Positions 49,227 to 57,614 of a stretch of DNA of 64,000 nt are shown one piece after another. Source of the DNA: Gordonia sp. OPL2 (GTDB lineage: Bacteria > Actinomycetota > Actinomycetes > Mycobacteriales > Mycobacteriaceae); contig NZ_RKME01000025.1 of NCBI RefSeq assembly GCF_003797825.1, positions 1 through 64,000 of the forward strand. Direction: 5' to 3'. How positions within the stretch are numbered: the first letter of the stretch is position 1; every line of letters starts with the position of its first letter. The translations under genes and the position numbers were made by a program. Under the pieces are notes generated by a model. The model ran no database searches, was not told where the DNA came from, and saw nothing but the letters and a program-made list of their open reading frames with translations.

Positions 49227-50644
49227 ACGCGCACCCCGCCGGGCCCCGGCACGCCGAGCTCCTCGCCGCCCCGCACCTCGCCGAGCGGCCGAACGATCCC
49301 GAGCAGCTCGCCCGGATCCCGGCGAATGTGTGGCCGCGCAACGCGGCCCGCGACGACGACGGTGAGGTCCGCCTCGCCGGTGTCGGGGTCGCCGAACTCG
49401 CCGAGCGCTACGGCACACCGCTCTTCGTCGTGGACGAGGACGATTTCCGTTCGCGGTGCGCCGACATGCTCGCCGCCTTCGGGCCGTACGGGCGGGTGCA
49501 CTACGCGTCCAAGGCGTTCCTGAGCACCGAGATCGCCCGGTGGGTGGACCAGGAGGGGCTGTCGCTGGACGTGTGCACCGGTGGTGAGTTGGCCATCGCG
49601 TTGCGTGCCGGCTTCCCGCCCGCCCGAATCGCGTTGCACGGCAACAACAAGAGCGTGGACGAGCTCGCCATGGCACTCGACGCCGGCGTCGGCCACATCG
49701 TGCTCGACTCGATGACCGAGATCGACCGTCTCGACGCGCTGGCCTCAGAGCGTGGCCTCGTCGCCGACGTGCTGGTCCGGGTGACGGTCGGCGTGGAGGC
49801 GCACACGCACGAGTTCATCGCCACCGCCCATGAGGACCAGAAGTTCGGCTTCGCGCTGGCCGGGGGCGTCGCGATGGATGCAGTCCGGCGCGTGTTCGCG
49901 ACCGACAACCTGCGTCTTGTCGGGTTGCACAGCCACATCGGCTCGCAGATCTTCGATATGGACGGCTTCGACCTGGCCGCCCACCGCGTCGTCGGCCTTC
50001 TGAAGGACATCGTCGCCGAGTTCGGAGTCGACAAGACATCGCAGCTGTCCATCGTGGATCTCGGTGGGGGACTGGGTATCTCCTATCTGCCGGAGGACGA
50101 TCCGCTGCCGGTCGGGGACGTCGCCGAACATCTCGCCGAGATCGTGCGGCGCGAGAGTGCGGCTGTGGGGTTGCCGATGCCGTCGATCGCGGTCGAGCCG
50201 GGACGCGCCATCGCCGGGCCGGGCACGGTCACGGTGTACCGCGTCGGCACGATCAAGGACGTCACGGTCGGCAAGAATCTCACCCGTCGCTACGTGTCGG
50301 TCGACGGCGGGATGAGCGACAACATCCGGACCGTGCTCTATCAGGCCGAATACGACATCCGACTGGTCTCCCGGGTGTCCGAGGCGCCCGCTGTGGTCTG
50401 CCGAGTCGTCGGAAAGCACTGCGAGAGCGGCGACATCATCATCAAGGACTGCTGGCTGCCCGCGGACCTCGCGCCCGGTGACCTCGTCGCCGTCGCGGCC
50501 ACCGGCGCGTACTGCTACTCGATGTCGAGTCGCTACAACCTCGCGATGCGACCACCGGTGGTGGCCGTCCGCGATGCCGCCGCCCGCGTGCTCCTGCGTC
50601 GGGAGACGATCGACGACATCCTCACCCTGGAGGTGACCGAATGA
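49223..50644 (+). CDS. lysA: Diaminopimelate decarboxylase
   Basis: Converts meso-diaminopimelate to lysine with PLP, 473 residues. The alanine-racemase-fold barrel has the PLP lysine in HYASKAF near 97, the HIGSQI segment near 239, GGGLGISY near 280 and EPGRAIAGPG near 328. The C-terminal beta domain carries GKHCESGD and the substrate residues in GAYCYSMSSRYN. GTG 49223 overlaps the argS stop (GTGA), and the 3' end overlaps hom (ATGA). Confidence 0.95.
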   Translation: MNAHPAGPRHAELLAAPHLAERPNDPEQLARIPANVWPRNAARDDDGEVRLAGVGVAELAERYGTPLFVVDEDDFRSRCADMLAAFGPYGRVHYASKAFLSTEIARWVDQEGLSLDVCTGGELAIALRAGFPPARIALHGNNKSVDELAMALDAGVGHIVLDSMTEIDRLDALASERGLVADVLVRVTVGVEAHTHEFIATAHEDQKFGFALAGGVAMDAVRRVFATDNLRLVGLHSHIGSQIFDMDGFDLAAHRVVGLLKDIVAEFGVDKTSQLSIVDLGGGLGISYLPEDDPLPVGDVAEHLAEIVRRESAAVGLPMPSIAVEPGRAIAGPGTVTVYRVGTIKDVTVGKNLTRRYVSVDGGMSDNIRTVLYQAEYDIRLVSRVSEAPAVVCRVVGKHCESGDIIIKDCWLPADLAPGDLVAVAATGAYCYSMSSRYNLAMRPPVVAVRDAAARVLLRRETIDDILTLEVTE

Positions 50645-51951
50645 ACCAGACACCCAACCGCGCCATCGGTGTGGCCGTGCTCGGCATGGGCAACGTCGGC
50701 TCCGAGGTCGTACGGATCATCGACGAGAACGCCGACGACCTCCGCGCCCGGGTCGGGGCACCGGTGGAACTGCGCGGTGTCGCGGTCCGCGATCTCGGCA
50801 AGCCGCGCAAGGTCGCCCAGGAACTGCTCACCGACGACCCGGCGTCGCTCGTGGACCGCGACGACGTGGACATCGTCGTCGAACTCATGGGTGGGATCGA
50901 TCCGGCCCGCGCGCTCATTCGGGCGGCGCTCGAGAGCGGGAAGTCGGTGATCACCGCGAACAAGGCGCTGCTCGCCGAGTACACGGGCGAATTGGCCACC
51001 GCCGCTGCCGATGCCAAGGTCGATCTGTACTTCGAGGCCGCGGTCGCCGGTGCGATCCCGGTGGTCCGACCGTTGATGCAGTCGCTGGCCGGTGACACCG
51101 TCGAGCGGGTGGCGGGCATCGTCAACGGCACCACGAACTACATCCTCTCGGAGATGGACGAGACCGGCGCGGACTACGCCGACACCCTGGCCGAGGCCGG
51201 ACGGCTCGGCTACGCCGAGGCCGATCCGACAGCCGACGTCGAGGGCTACGACGCGGCCGCCAAGGCGGCCATCCTCGCGTCGATCGCCTTCCACACCCGC
51301 GTGACCGCCGCGGACGTGCACCGCGAGGGAATCTCGTCGGTGACGTCGGCAGATCTGGTGGCGGCCAAGAAGTTCGACTGCACGGTCAAGCTGCTCTCCA
51401 TCTGTGAACGCGTCCACGACGCCGACGGGCGTCAGCGGATCTCCGCGCGGGTGTACCCGGCACTGATCCCGCTCAGCCATCCACTTGCGACCGTCAACGG
51501 CGCGTTCAATGCGGTGGTCGTCGAGGCCGAGAACGCCGGGCGGCTGATGTTCTACGGGCAGGGCGCCGGCGGATCGCCCACGGCCTCCGCAGTGTTGGGA
51601 GACATGGTGATGGCCGCGCGCAACAAGGTCCACGGCGGTCGCGGGCCCCTCGAGTCGACGTACGCGAAGCTGCCGATCGCGCCCGTCGACGACGTGCCGA
51701 CCCGCTACTACGTGTCGATGAAGGTCGCCGACCGGCCGGGCGTGTTGTCCCAGGTCGCCGGCGAGTTCTCCAAGCGGTCGGTGTCGATCGCCGCGGTCCG
51801 GCAGGAGGGCGCGGGCGACGACGCCCGCCTGATCGTCGTGACCCACCGTGCCCCGGATCGCGCGCAATCGGAAACGGTTGCAGCGCTGGAGGATATGGAC
51901 GCCGTCATCAAGGTGTCGAGTGTGCTGCGATTGGAAGGAACCGATGACTAA
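50641..51951 (+). CDS. hom: Homoserine dehydrogenase
   Basis: Reduces aspartate semialdehyde to homoserine, the branch to threonine and methionine. 436 residues. The NAD(P) motif GMGNVG is at 15-20, TANKALLAEY near 105 and the homoserine signature AGIVNGTTNYIL near 156. A C-terminal ACT domain (about 355-430, YYVSMKVADRPGVLSQVAGEF) should mediate threonine feedback. ATGA overlap with lysA and an 8-nt overlap with thrC. Confidence 0.95.
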   Translation: MNQTPNRAIGVAVLGMGNVGSEVVRIIDENADDLRARVGAPVELRGVAVRDLGKPRKVAQELLTDDPASLVDRDDVDIVVELMGGIDPARALIRAALESGKSVITANKALLAEYTGELATAAADAKVDLYFEAAVAGAIPVVRPLMQSLAGDTVERVAGIVNGTTNYILSEMDETGADYADTLAEAGRLGYAEADPTADVEGYDAAAKAAILASIAFHTRVTAADVHREGISSVTSADLVAAKKFDCTVKLLSICERVHDADGRQRISARVYPALIPLSHPLATVNGAFNAVVVEAENAGRLMFYGQGAGGSPTASAVLGDMVMAARNKVHGGRGPLESTYAKLPIAPVDDVPTRYYVSMKVADRPGVLSQVAGEFSKRSVSIAAVRQEGAGDDARLIVVTHRAPDRAQSETVAALEDMDAVIKVSSVLRLEGTDD

Positions 51952-53023
51952 CGCCACCCCGGTACATCAGCGCTGGCCCGGACTGATCGAGGCCTACCGT
52001 GATCGGTTGCCGGTCGCCGACGACTGGAAGGTCGTCACACTCCTCGAGGGCGGCACGCCGTTGATCTCGGCTCCGCACCTGTCCGAGCTCACCGACTGCG
52101 AGGTCTATCTCAAGGTCGAGGGGCTCAACCCGACCGGCTCCTTCAAGGACCGCGGGATGACGATGGCGGTCAGCACCGCCGTCAACAACGGCAAGACCGC
52201 CGTCCTGTGCGCCTCGACGGGCAACACCTCGGCCTCGGCCGCCGCCTACGCGACGCGTGCCGGGATCACCTGTGCGGTGCTGATCCCCGAGGGCAAGATC
52301 GCCATGGGCAAGCTCGCCCAGGCGGTCATGCACGGTGCCAAGATCATCCAGGTGCAGGGCAATTTCGACGACTGCCTCGAGCTCGCACGCAAGGCGACCT
52401 CGGAGTTCACCGAGATCGAGCTGGTGAACTCGGTCAACCCGTCGCGTATCGAGGGTCAGAAGACCGCGGCGTTCGAGATCGTCGACGTCCTCGGCCGTGC
52501 GCCCGACGTACACGCGCTGCCGGTCGGCAACGCGGGCAACATCACCGCCTACTGGAAGGGCTACACCGAGTACCACGCCGACGGCGTCAGCTCGTCTCTG
52601 CCGCGCATGCTCGGCGTGCAGGCCGCAGGCGCCGCGCCGCTGGTCAACGGTGCGCCGGTGAAGGACCCCGAGACCATCGCCACGGCGATCCGGATCGGGT
52701 CACCCGCGAGCTGGAATCAGGCCGTCGCGGCCAAGGACGAATCCTCCGGTCAGTTCCGCGCCGCCACCGACGAGAAACTCCTCGAGGCCTACCGCCTCGT
52801 CGCCGGACGCGAGGGTGTCTTCGTCGAGCCGGCGTCGGCCGCAAGCGTCGCCGGGTTGCTCGCAGCACGCGCGGACAACTGGATCGCGCCGGGCTCGACC
52901 GTCGTGTGTACGGTGACCGGAAACGGACTGAAGGATCCGGACACCGCACTGCGCGGTATGCCGGAGGTGGAGGCGATCCCCGTCGACCCGATCGCGGTTG
53001 CCGATGCGCTCGGCGTCCGCTGA
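51944..53023 (+). CDS. thrC: Threonine synthase
   Basis: PLP enzyme converting O-phosphohomoserine to threonine, 359 residues. PLP lysine Lys68 in GSFKDRG. The ASTGNTSAS phosphate-binding loop is near 86-94, PVGNAGNITAYWKGY near 187 and the TGNGLKDP motif near the end. ATG 51944 has GGAAGGA upstream within the hom 3' end. It matches the short actinobacterial form. Confidence 0.95.
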   Translation: MTNATPVHQRWPGLIEAYRDRLPVADDWKVVTLLEGGTPLISAPHLSELTDCEVYLKVEGLNPTGSFKDRGMTMAVSTAVNNGKTAVLCASTGNTSASAAAYATRAGITCAVLIPEGKIAMGKLAQAVMHGAKIIQVQGNFDDCLELARKATSEFTEIELVNSVNPSRIEGQKTAAFEIVDVLGRAPDVHALPVGNAGNITAYWKGYTEYHADGVSSSLPRMLGVQAAGAAPLVNGAPVKDPETIATAIRIGSPASWNQAVAAKDESSGQFRAATDEKLLEAYRLVAGREGVFVEPASAASVAGLLAARADNWIAPGSTVVCTVTGNGLKDPDTALRGMPEVEAIPVDPIAVADALGVR

Positions 53024-53078
53024 CCCGGCAGGTGACCCCATCGCGATGACCGAGCCTGTGGCTCTCACGGAGACCAAG

Positions 53079-54005
53079 ATGACTCTGCCCGTGGGCATCT
53101 CGACCCGCGTCCGGGTTCCCGCATCGAGCGCGAACCTGGGCCCGGGCTTCGACTGCCTCGGCATCGCGCTGGGCGTGTACGACGAGCTCATCGTCGAGAC
53201 GACCGACGGCGGCGTGCAGGTCGAGGTCATCGGCGAGGGCGCGCAGGATGTCCCGCGCGACGAGAGTCATCTGGTGGCCCGTGCCATCCGGCGGGGACTC
53301 GACGCCGCCGGCTGTGCCGCACCGGGGCTGAGTTTGCGGTGCGTGAATGCGATCCCGCATTCCCGGGGCCTCGGGTCGTCGGCGGCCGCCGCCGTCTCCG
53401 GACTCGCCGCGGCCTCCGGCCTGCTGGTCGAGGCAGGTGTCCGTCCCGCGTTCGACGACGACGCACTCGTCCAGCTGTCCTCCGAGTTCGAGGGACACCC
53501 GGACAATGCCGCGGCCAGCGTCCTCGGCGCCGCCGTGGTCACCTGGATCGAGGCCGCCGACGAGCCGCGTTACCGCGCACGCCGCCTCGTGGTGCATCCG
53601 GACATCACCGCCACGGTGTTCGTCCCCGACACCGAGTCGTCCACCTCGTACACACGAGGCCTGCTCCCGGATCTGGTTCCGCGCCGGGATGCCATCTTCA
53701 ACGTCAGTCGTGCGTCGCTCGCGGTGGTCGCGCTGACCACCGATCCGAGTGTGCTGTTCGCCGCCACCGCCGACCGGCTGCACCAGGGTTATCGGGCCGA
53801 GGCGATGGCGCCGACGGCCGAGCTGGTCTCTGCATTGCGTCGTCGTGGCCACGCCGCGACGGTCTCGGGGGCCGGCCCCACCGTGCTGGTCCTGGGCGTC
53901 GGCCCGGTACCGGCCGAGTCGCGTGAGATCGCCGCGTCGCTGGGTTTCGCGGCCTCGTCCGTGGCCATCGCAGGCGGGGTAGAGGTCACGCACGGTCGCG
54001 TCTGA
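53079..54005 (+). CDS. thrB: Homoserine kinase
   Basis: GHMP-family kinase phosphorylating homoserine, 308 residues from ATG 53079, which has GGAG 6 nt upstream and the family start RVRVPASSANLGPGFD. In-frame ATGs at 53046 and 52998 would add residues without family similarity. ATP loop PHSRGLGSSAAA is near 93-104, EFEGHPDN near 137 and the GAGPTVLVL motif near 265. Gap to thrC is 55 nt. Confidence 0.93.
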   Translation: MTLPVGISTRVRVPASSANLGPGFDCLGIALGVYDELIVETTDGGVQVEVIGEGAQDVPRDESHLVARAIRRGLDAAGCAAPGLSLRCVNAIPHSRGLGSSAAAAVSGLAAASGLLVEAGVRPAFDDDALVQLSSEFEGHPDNAAASVLGAAVVTWIEAADEPRYRARRLVVHPDITATVFVPDTESSTSYTRGLLPDLVPRRDAIFNVSRASLAVVALTTDPSVLFAATADRLHQGYRAEAMAPTAELVSALRRRGHAATVSGAGPTVLVLGVGPVPAESREIAASLGFAASSVAIAGGVEVTHGRV

Positions 54006-54040
54006 GCCGCCGCGCGGTCGGAGATGGCGTCACGGGCGTG

Positions 54041-54069
54041 TTGCCCCTATCATGCGAACGAGTTACCAT
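54041..54069 (+). promoter_or_regulatory. Promoter of rho
   Basis: TTGCCC (54041-54046) and TACCAT (54064-54069) with 17-nt spacing. A second possible -10, TATACT (54069-54074), overlaps. Transcription from here gives a leader of about 260 nt before rho, suiting the autogenous Rho-dependent attenuation known for rho genes. Confidence 0.6.
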
Positions 54070-54264
54070 ATACTGGTCTAGCCGCGCAGGCTTGTCTTGC
54101 CGTGCTCCTCTCCGATTTCTGATCGTGCCGTCTGGCCCGATGCCGAACGCGCGATCTGCCATCAGGGGTTGCCCAGCACTACCAGCGGACACACCGCAGC
54201 GGACCACATTTCTTCTACCGTCTTCTGAGGAGACTCCCAGGGACATCTCCGACGGAGACGAAGT

Positions 54265-54283
54265 CCCGCCTGAATGAGGCGGG
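54265..54283 (+). promoter_or_regulatory. Leader hairpin CCCGCCT-GAATG-AGGCGGG before the rho upstream ORF
   Basis: A perfect 7-bp stem (54265-54271 with 54277-54283) and 5-nt loop, ending 6 nt before the ATG of the small upstream ORF. It would hide the G-rich ribosome site of that ORF. Upstream, TCTCC-GAC-GGAGA (54246-54258) can form another short stem. The remainder of the 54006-54336 gap shows no other gene. Confidence 0.5.
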
Positions 54284-54289
54284 GTGGCA

Positions 54290-54340
54290 ATGAATCCCGA
54301 CGCAGCTCCGGTCTGCGAGGGAATGAAAGGATATCCGTGA
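54290..54340 (+). CDS. 16-residue leader peptide overlapping the rho start
   Basis: ATG at 54290 opens the peptide MNPDAAPVCEGMKGYP and stops with TGA at 54338-54340. The TGA overlaps the GTG start of rho (54337-54339) in a GTGA. GGCGGGGTGG lies just upstream. The arrangement is that of a translationally coupled leader ORF. Ribosomes finishing it would stop on the rho start codon. No function for the peptide sequence itself is suggested. It could be chance, since it is short. Confidence 0.4.
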   Translation: MNPDAAPVCEGMKGYP

Positions 54341-56400
54341 CGGATACGGACCTCATCACCGCACCAGCCCCCACGTCGTCGCCCGAGGCCTCTGCCGACG
54401 GCTCGTCGTCCGCGGTGAGTTCGACCACACGTGGCTCCTCCACGCGCGCTCGCAGCGGACTCTCCGGCATGGTGCTCACCGAACTGCGCGCCCTCGCCGG
54501 CGAGCTGGGCATCAAGGGCACCTCCGGGATGCGCAAGGGCGACCTCATCGCCGCGATCAAGGAGCGTCAGGAAGGCTCGTCGCCGGCTCCGAAGAAGTCG
54601 GATGCGCAGCTCACCATCGACGCCGACAGCACGTCGACGGAGTCAGGCCCGCCGGCCCGCGGTCGTCGTCGAGCGCGGAGCGCCGCCCCGGAGGCGAGCG
54701 ATGCCGGCGCCGGTACCAAGCCCGCCGACACCAAGCCCGCCGACACCACCGACGCAGGTAGCGCCCCCGCGGCCGAGACGACGACCGCCGACAAGGCCGG
54801 GAGCGGCAAGTCGGACAACGGCAAGGCCGAGGGCGGCAAGGCCGGGTCCTCGCCCGAGGCCACGACCTCGACCGATGATCGTCAGTCCGACTCCTCCGAC
54901 GCCGGTGACCAGCGTGGACGGGGTCGCGGCCGCAACCAGAACCGGGACGGCGGTCAGAACCGCGGCGACAACCAGAACCGCGGCGACAATCAGAACCGCG
55001 ACGGTGGCCAGAACCGCGGCGACAATCAGAACCGCGACGGTGGCCAGAACCGCGAGGGTGGCCAGAACCGGGACAACCAGAACCAGGGTGGCGGCTCCAA
55101 CCGCGACGGTGGACAGAACCGGGACAATCAGAACCGCGACGACGACGGCGACGGCAGCGGCCGGGGCCGACGAGGTCGGCGTTTCCGTGAGCGTCGCCGC
55201 GGGCGTGACCGCGATCCTTCGGGTCCCAGCGAACCGCAGGTCTCCGATGACGACGTGTTGCAGCCGGTTGCCGGCATCCTCGACGTCCTCGACAACTACG
55301 CGTTCGTGCGGACGTCGGGATATCTCGCCGGCCCGAACGACGTCTACGTGTCGATGAACATGGTCCGCAAGAACGGACTGCGGCGCGGCGACGCGATCAC
55401 CGGTGCGGTCAAGGTCCCGCGCGAAGGCGAACAGCCCAACCAGCGACAGAAGTTCAATCCGCTGGTCCGCTTGGACACCGTCAACGGCACCGACATCGAG
55501 ACCGCGAAGAAGCGGCCCGATTTCAACAAGCTGACCCCGCTGTACCCGAACCAGCGGCTGCGCCTCGAGACCACTCCCGAGCGGCTCGACACGCGTGTCA
55601 TCGATCTGATCATGCCCATCGGCAAGGGACAGCGCGCGCTGATCGTATCGCCGCCCAAGGCCGGCAAGACCACGATCCTGCAGGACATCGCCAACGCGAT
55701 CGCCACCAACAACCCGGAATGTCACCTCATGGTCGTCCTCGTCGACGAGCGGCCGGAAGAGGTGACCGACATGCAGCGCTCGGTGAAGGGTGAGGTCATC
55801 GCCTCCACCTTCGACCGCCCGCCGTCAGACCACACCTCGGTCTCCGAGTTGGCCATCGAACGCGCAAAGCGTCTGGTGGAGAACGGCAAAGACGTCGTCG
55901 TGCTGCTGGACTCGATCACCCGCCTCGGTCGTGCGTACAACAACGCGTCCCCTGCTTCGGGCCGAATCCTGTCCGGCGGTGTGGATTCCACCGCGCTCTA
56001 TCCGCCCAAGCGCTTCCTCGGCGCAGCTCGCAACATCGAGAACGGCGGCTCGCTGACGATCATCGCCTCGGCGCTGGTCGAGACCGGTTCCACCGGCGAC
56101 ACCGTGATCTTCGAGGAGTTCAAGGGCACCGGCAATGCCGAGCTCAAACTGGACCGCAAGATCTCCGAGCGTCGTGTGTTCCCGGCCGTCGACGTGAACC
56201 TGTCGAGCACGCGCAAGGACGAACTGCTGCTGTCGCCGGAGGAGTTCTCCATCGTGCACAAGCTGCGGCGGGTGCTGTCCGGCCTCGACTCCCAGCAGGC
56301 CATCGACCTGCTGATCAGCCAGCTGAAGAAGTCGAAGACCAACATCGAGTTCCTGATGCAGGTCCAGAAGACCGCTCCGGGAGCGATGAACGACGACTGA
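54337..56400 (+). CDS. rho: Transcription termination factor Rho with extended disordered insert
   Basis: Hexameric RNA-dependent helicase ending transcription. 687 residues. The N-terminus TDTDLITA matches mycobacterial Rho, which fixes GTG 54337 (GAAAGGA 6 nt upstream) over ATG 54274. A SAP-like helical segment (about 45-75) is followed by an Ala/Asp/Lys-rich region, then a repeat region of Q-N-R-[DG]-[GD] units (about 200-270) and a basic RRGRRFRERRRGRDRD patch. The RNA-binding OB fold starts near 305 (VAGILDVLDNYAFVRTSG). The ATPase domain has Walker A PPKAGKT at 439-445 and DEYRPEE-like VDERPEE, with Q/R loops following. Confidence 0.95.
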   Translation: MTDTDLITAPAPTSSPEASADGSSSAVSSTTRGSSTRARSGLSGMVLTELRALAGELGIKGTSGMRKGDLIAAIKERQEGSSPAPKKSDAQLTIDADSTSTESGPPARGRRRARSAAPEASDAGAGTKPADTKPADTTDAGSAPAAETTTADKAGSGKSDNGKAEGGKAGSSPEATTSTDDRQSDSSDAGDQRGRGRGRNQNRDGGQNRGDNQNRGDNQNRDGGQNRGDNQNRDGGQNREGGQNRDNQNQGGGSNRDGGQNRDNQNRDDDGDGSGRGRRGRRFRERRRGRDRDPSGPSEPQVSDDDVLQPVAGILDVLDNYAFVRTSGYLAGPNDVYVSMNMVRKNGLRRGDAITGAVKVPREGEQPNQRQKFNPLVRLDTVNGTDIETAKKRPDFNKLTPLYPNQRLRLETTPERLDTRVIDLIMPIGKGQRALIVSPPKAGKTTILQDIANAIATNNPECHLMVVLVDERPEEVTDMQRSVKGEVIASTFDRPPSDHTSVSELAIERAKRLVENGKDVVVLLDSITRLGRAYNNASPASGRILSGGVDSTALYPPKRFLGAARNIENGGSLTIIASALVETGSTGDTVIFEEFKGTGNAELKLDRKISERRVFPAVDVNLSSTRKDELLLSPEEFSIVHKLRRVLSGLDSQQAIDLLISQLKKSKTNIEFLMQVQKTAPGAMNDD
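54934..55142 (+). repeat. Imperfect 18-bp coding repeats in rho (QNR-rich)
   Basis: Around ten imperfect copies of an 18-bp pattern near CAGAACCGCGACGGTGGC encode hexapeptide-like QNRDGG/QNRGDN units. They lie in the N-terminal insert, between an acidic/Ala-rich region and a basic patch. Copy number is likely to vary by slippage, changing the length of the disordered arm but not the frame. Confidence 0.8.
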
Positions 56401-56446
56401 TTTCCGTCACGACGGCGCCGACGTGCGCCGATCGTGTCTTCTACTC

Positions 56447-56491
56447 ACGTCGAGCGTGCGGCACACCGATGGTGTGTCGCACGTTCGACGT
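56447..56491. terminator. Strong 21-bp bidirectional stem-loop between rho and the HemS-like gene
   Basis: Positions 56447-56467 and 56471-56491 pair along 21 bp with two G-U wobbles and a 3-nt GAT loop. It lies in the 106-bp gap between convergent rho and the HemS-like gene. This is by far the longest stem in the window. No T tract follows on either strand. Confidence 0.8.
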
Positions 56492-56506
56492 TGAGGCGGG
56501 TGCGAG

Positions 56507-57526
56507 CTATCCGGCGACGTCGGCCATCAGCTGATTCCAGGCATCGAAGGTCTCCGGCGAGACCGAACCGGTCTGCGTGGCGACGAGACTGCACTGGGCG
56601 TGACGGTCGTACAACTCGATCGAGCCGGTTCGCCCCCACACGCCGTCCGACCAGGTCACCCAGCATTCGGTCACCAGATTGAAGTTGATCATCGCGCGGC
56701 AGCTGCCGGACGCGATCACCATCGACCCACGGTGCTCCCGGGCGCCGTCGAGCCGGTCATGACGCATCTGCAGACAGCCGGGCGCCGCGGTGGTCATCGT
56801 CATCGGGAGTCCCAGGAGGGCGGCGTGCTCGACAGCCGCGATCACCCGCCGTGACTCGACTCGCGCAAATCCCTGGTCGATCATGCCGGGCAGTGACGAG
56901 AGTCGTTGTCGTCCGCCGTCTTCCAGGATCGAGTCGAACTGGCCGATCTGGTCGGTCGCAGCCCCCGGCTCCGCGACGCATCCCGTCTCGTGCGGCGGAT
57001 CGGCGCGATCCACCCGTCCACCGACCTCGTGATCGGGCGCGTCGAAGCCGCCGGCGTTCAGTGACAGCGATTCGAAGGCCAGGCGATCCGACGACTCGGT
57101 GAGATAGGTGGCGTGCGCGGTGTTGCCGTCCGAGTCGAACAGGCGCAACGTCGGCGGGACGTGGGCGGCCGGGTCGGTCACGAGCGCGGCACCGAGCCGG
57201 GCGGGGTTGATGCGCAACGAGATCCGCGACGGCCGGCATCGGATCGGCCCACCGATGCCGACGGGGCTCTCGTGTGTTCCGACATCGTTCATCAACACCG
57301 GACCCGCCACCGTCACACCGACGACCTGGTCGAGCAGGGGCAGATGCTGGGCGACCGCGGCGACGTCGGAGCCCAGTACAGTGCCCGAGAATCCCGGGGT
57401 GGCCAACAACGTGTCGAGGTCGTTGGTGGTCCCGTTCGCCCGCGGACAACTGCAGCGCTCTCCGCATCGTGGGCGTGGAGGCCCTCCGGTACGACCGGAG
57501 TCCGATGGGCGGGGTGAGTCGGGCAT
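56507..57526 (-). CDS. HemS/HmuS/ChuX-like heme-handling protein
   Basis: 339 residues with two similar lobes, as in hemin-degrading factors. Lobe 1 (about 90-170) has ISLRINPARL and LRLFDSDGNTAHATYL. Lobe 2 (about 225-335) has VEHAALLGLPMTMTTAAPGCLQM, INFNLVTECWVTWSDG and GSIELYDRHAQCSLVATQTG, the last corresponding to the family ELFD...FG stretch. The N-terminus carries a CGERCSC cluster. Family members bind heme and some break it using NAD(P)H. The identification rests on these patterns and needs a profile search. ATG 57526 is chosen for AAGGA 9 nt upstream. ATG 57535 is next to it. It follows the diflavin reductase gene by 88 nt. Confidence 0.6.
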   Translation of the reverse strand: MPDSPRPSDSGRTGGPPRPRCGERCSCPRANGTTNDLDTLLATPGFSGTVLGSDVAAVAQHLPLLDQVVGVTVAGPVLMNDVGTHESPVGIGGPIRCRPSRISLRINPARLGAALVTDPAAHVPPTLRLFDSDGNTAHATYLTESSDRLAFESLSLNAGGFDAPDHEVGGRVDRADPPHETGCVAEPGAATDQIGQFDSILEDGGRQRLSSLPGMIDQGFARVESRRVIAAVEHAALLGLPMTMTTAAPGCLQMRHDRLDGAREHRGSMVIASGSCRAMINFNLVTECWVTWSDGVWGRTGSIELYDRHAQCSLVATQTGSVSPETFDAWNQLMADVAG

Positions 57527-57614
57527 CGTTGCCATTCCTTTCCCGTGCGATCTAGGTGTCCACGAGGTCGGGGTCGGGTTGGTTGTGGTTCTCGGTGGCG
57601 GGGCGAGCGGCCGG

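Noticed and set aside
54274..54336. Upstream ATG start for rho adding 21 residues
   Set aside because: The homologous N-terminus TDTDLITA begins at GTG 54337, which has its own GAAAGGA. The ATG at 54274 lies in a hairpin loop.
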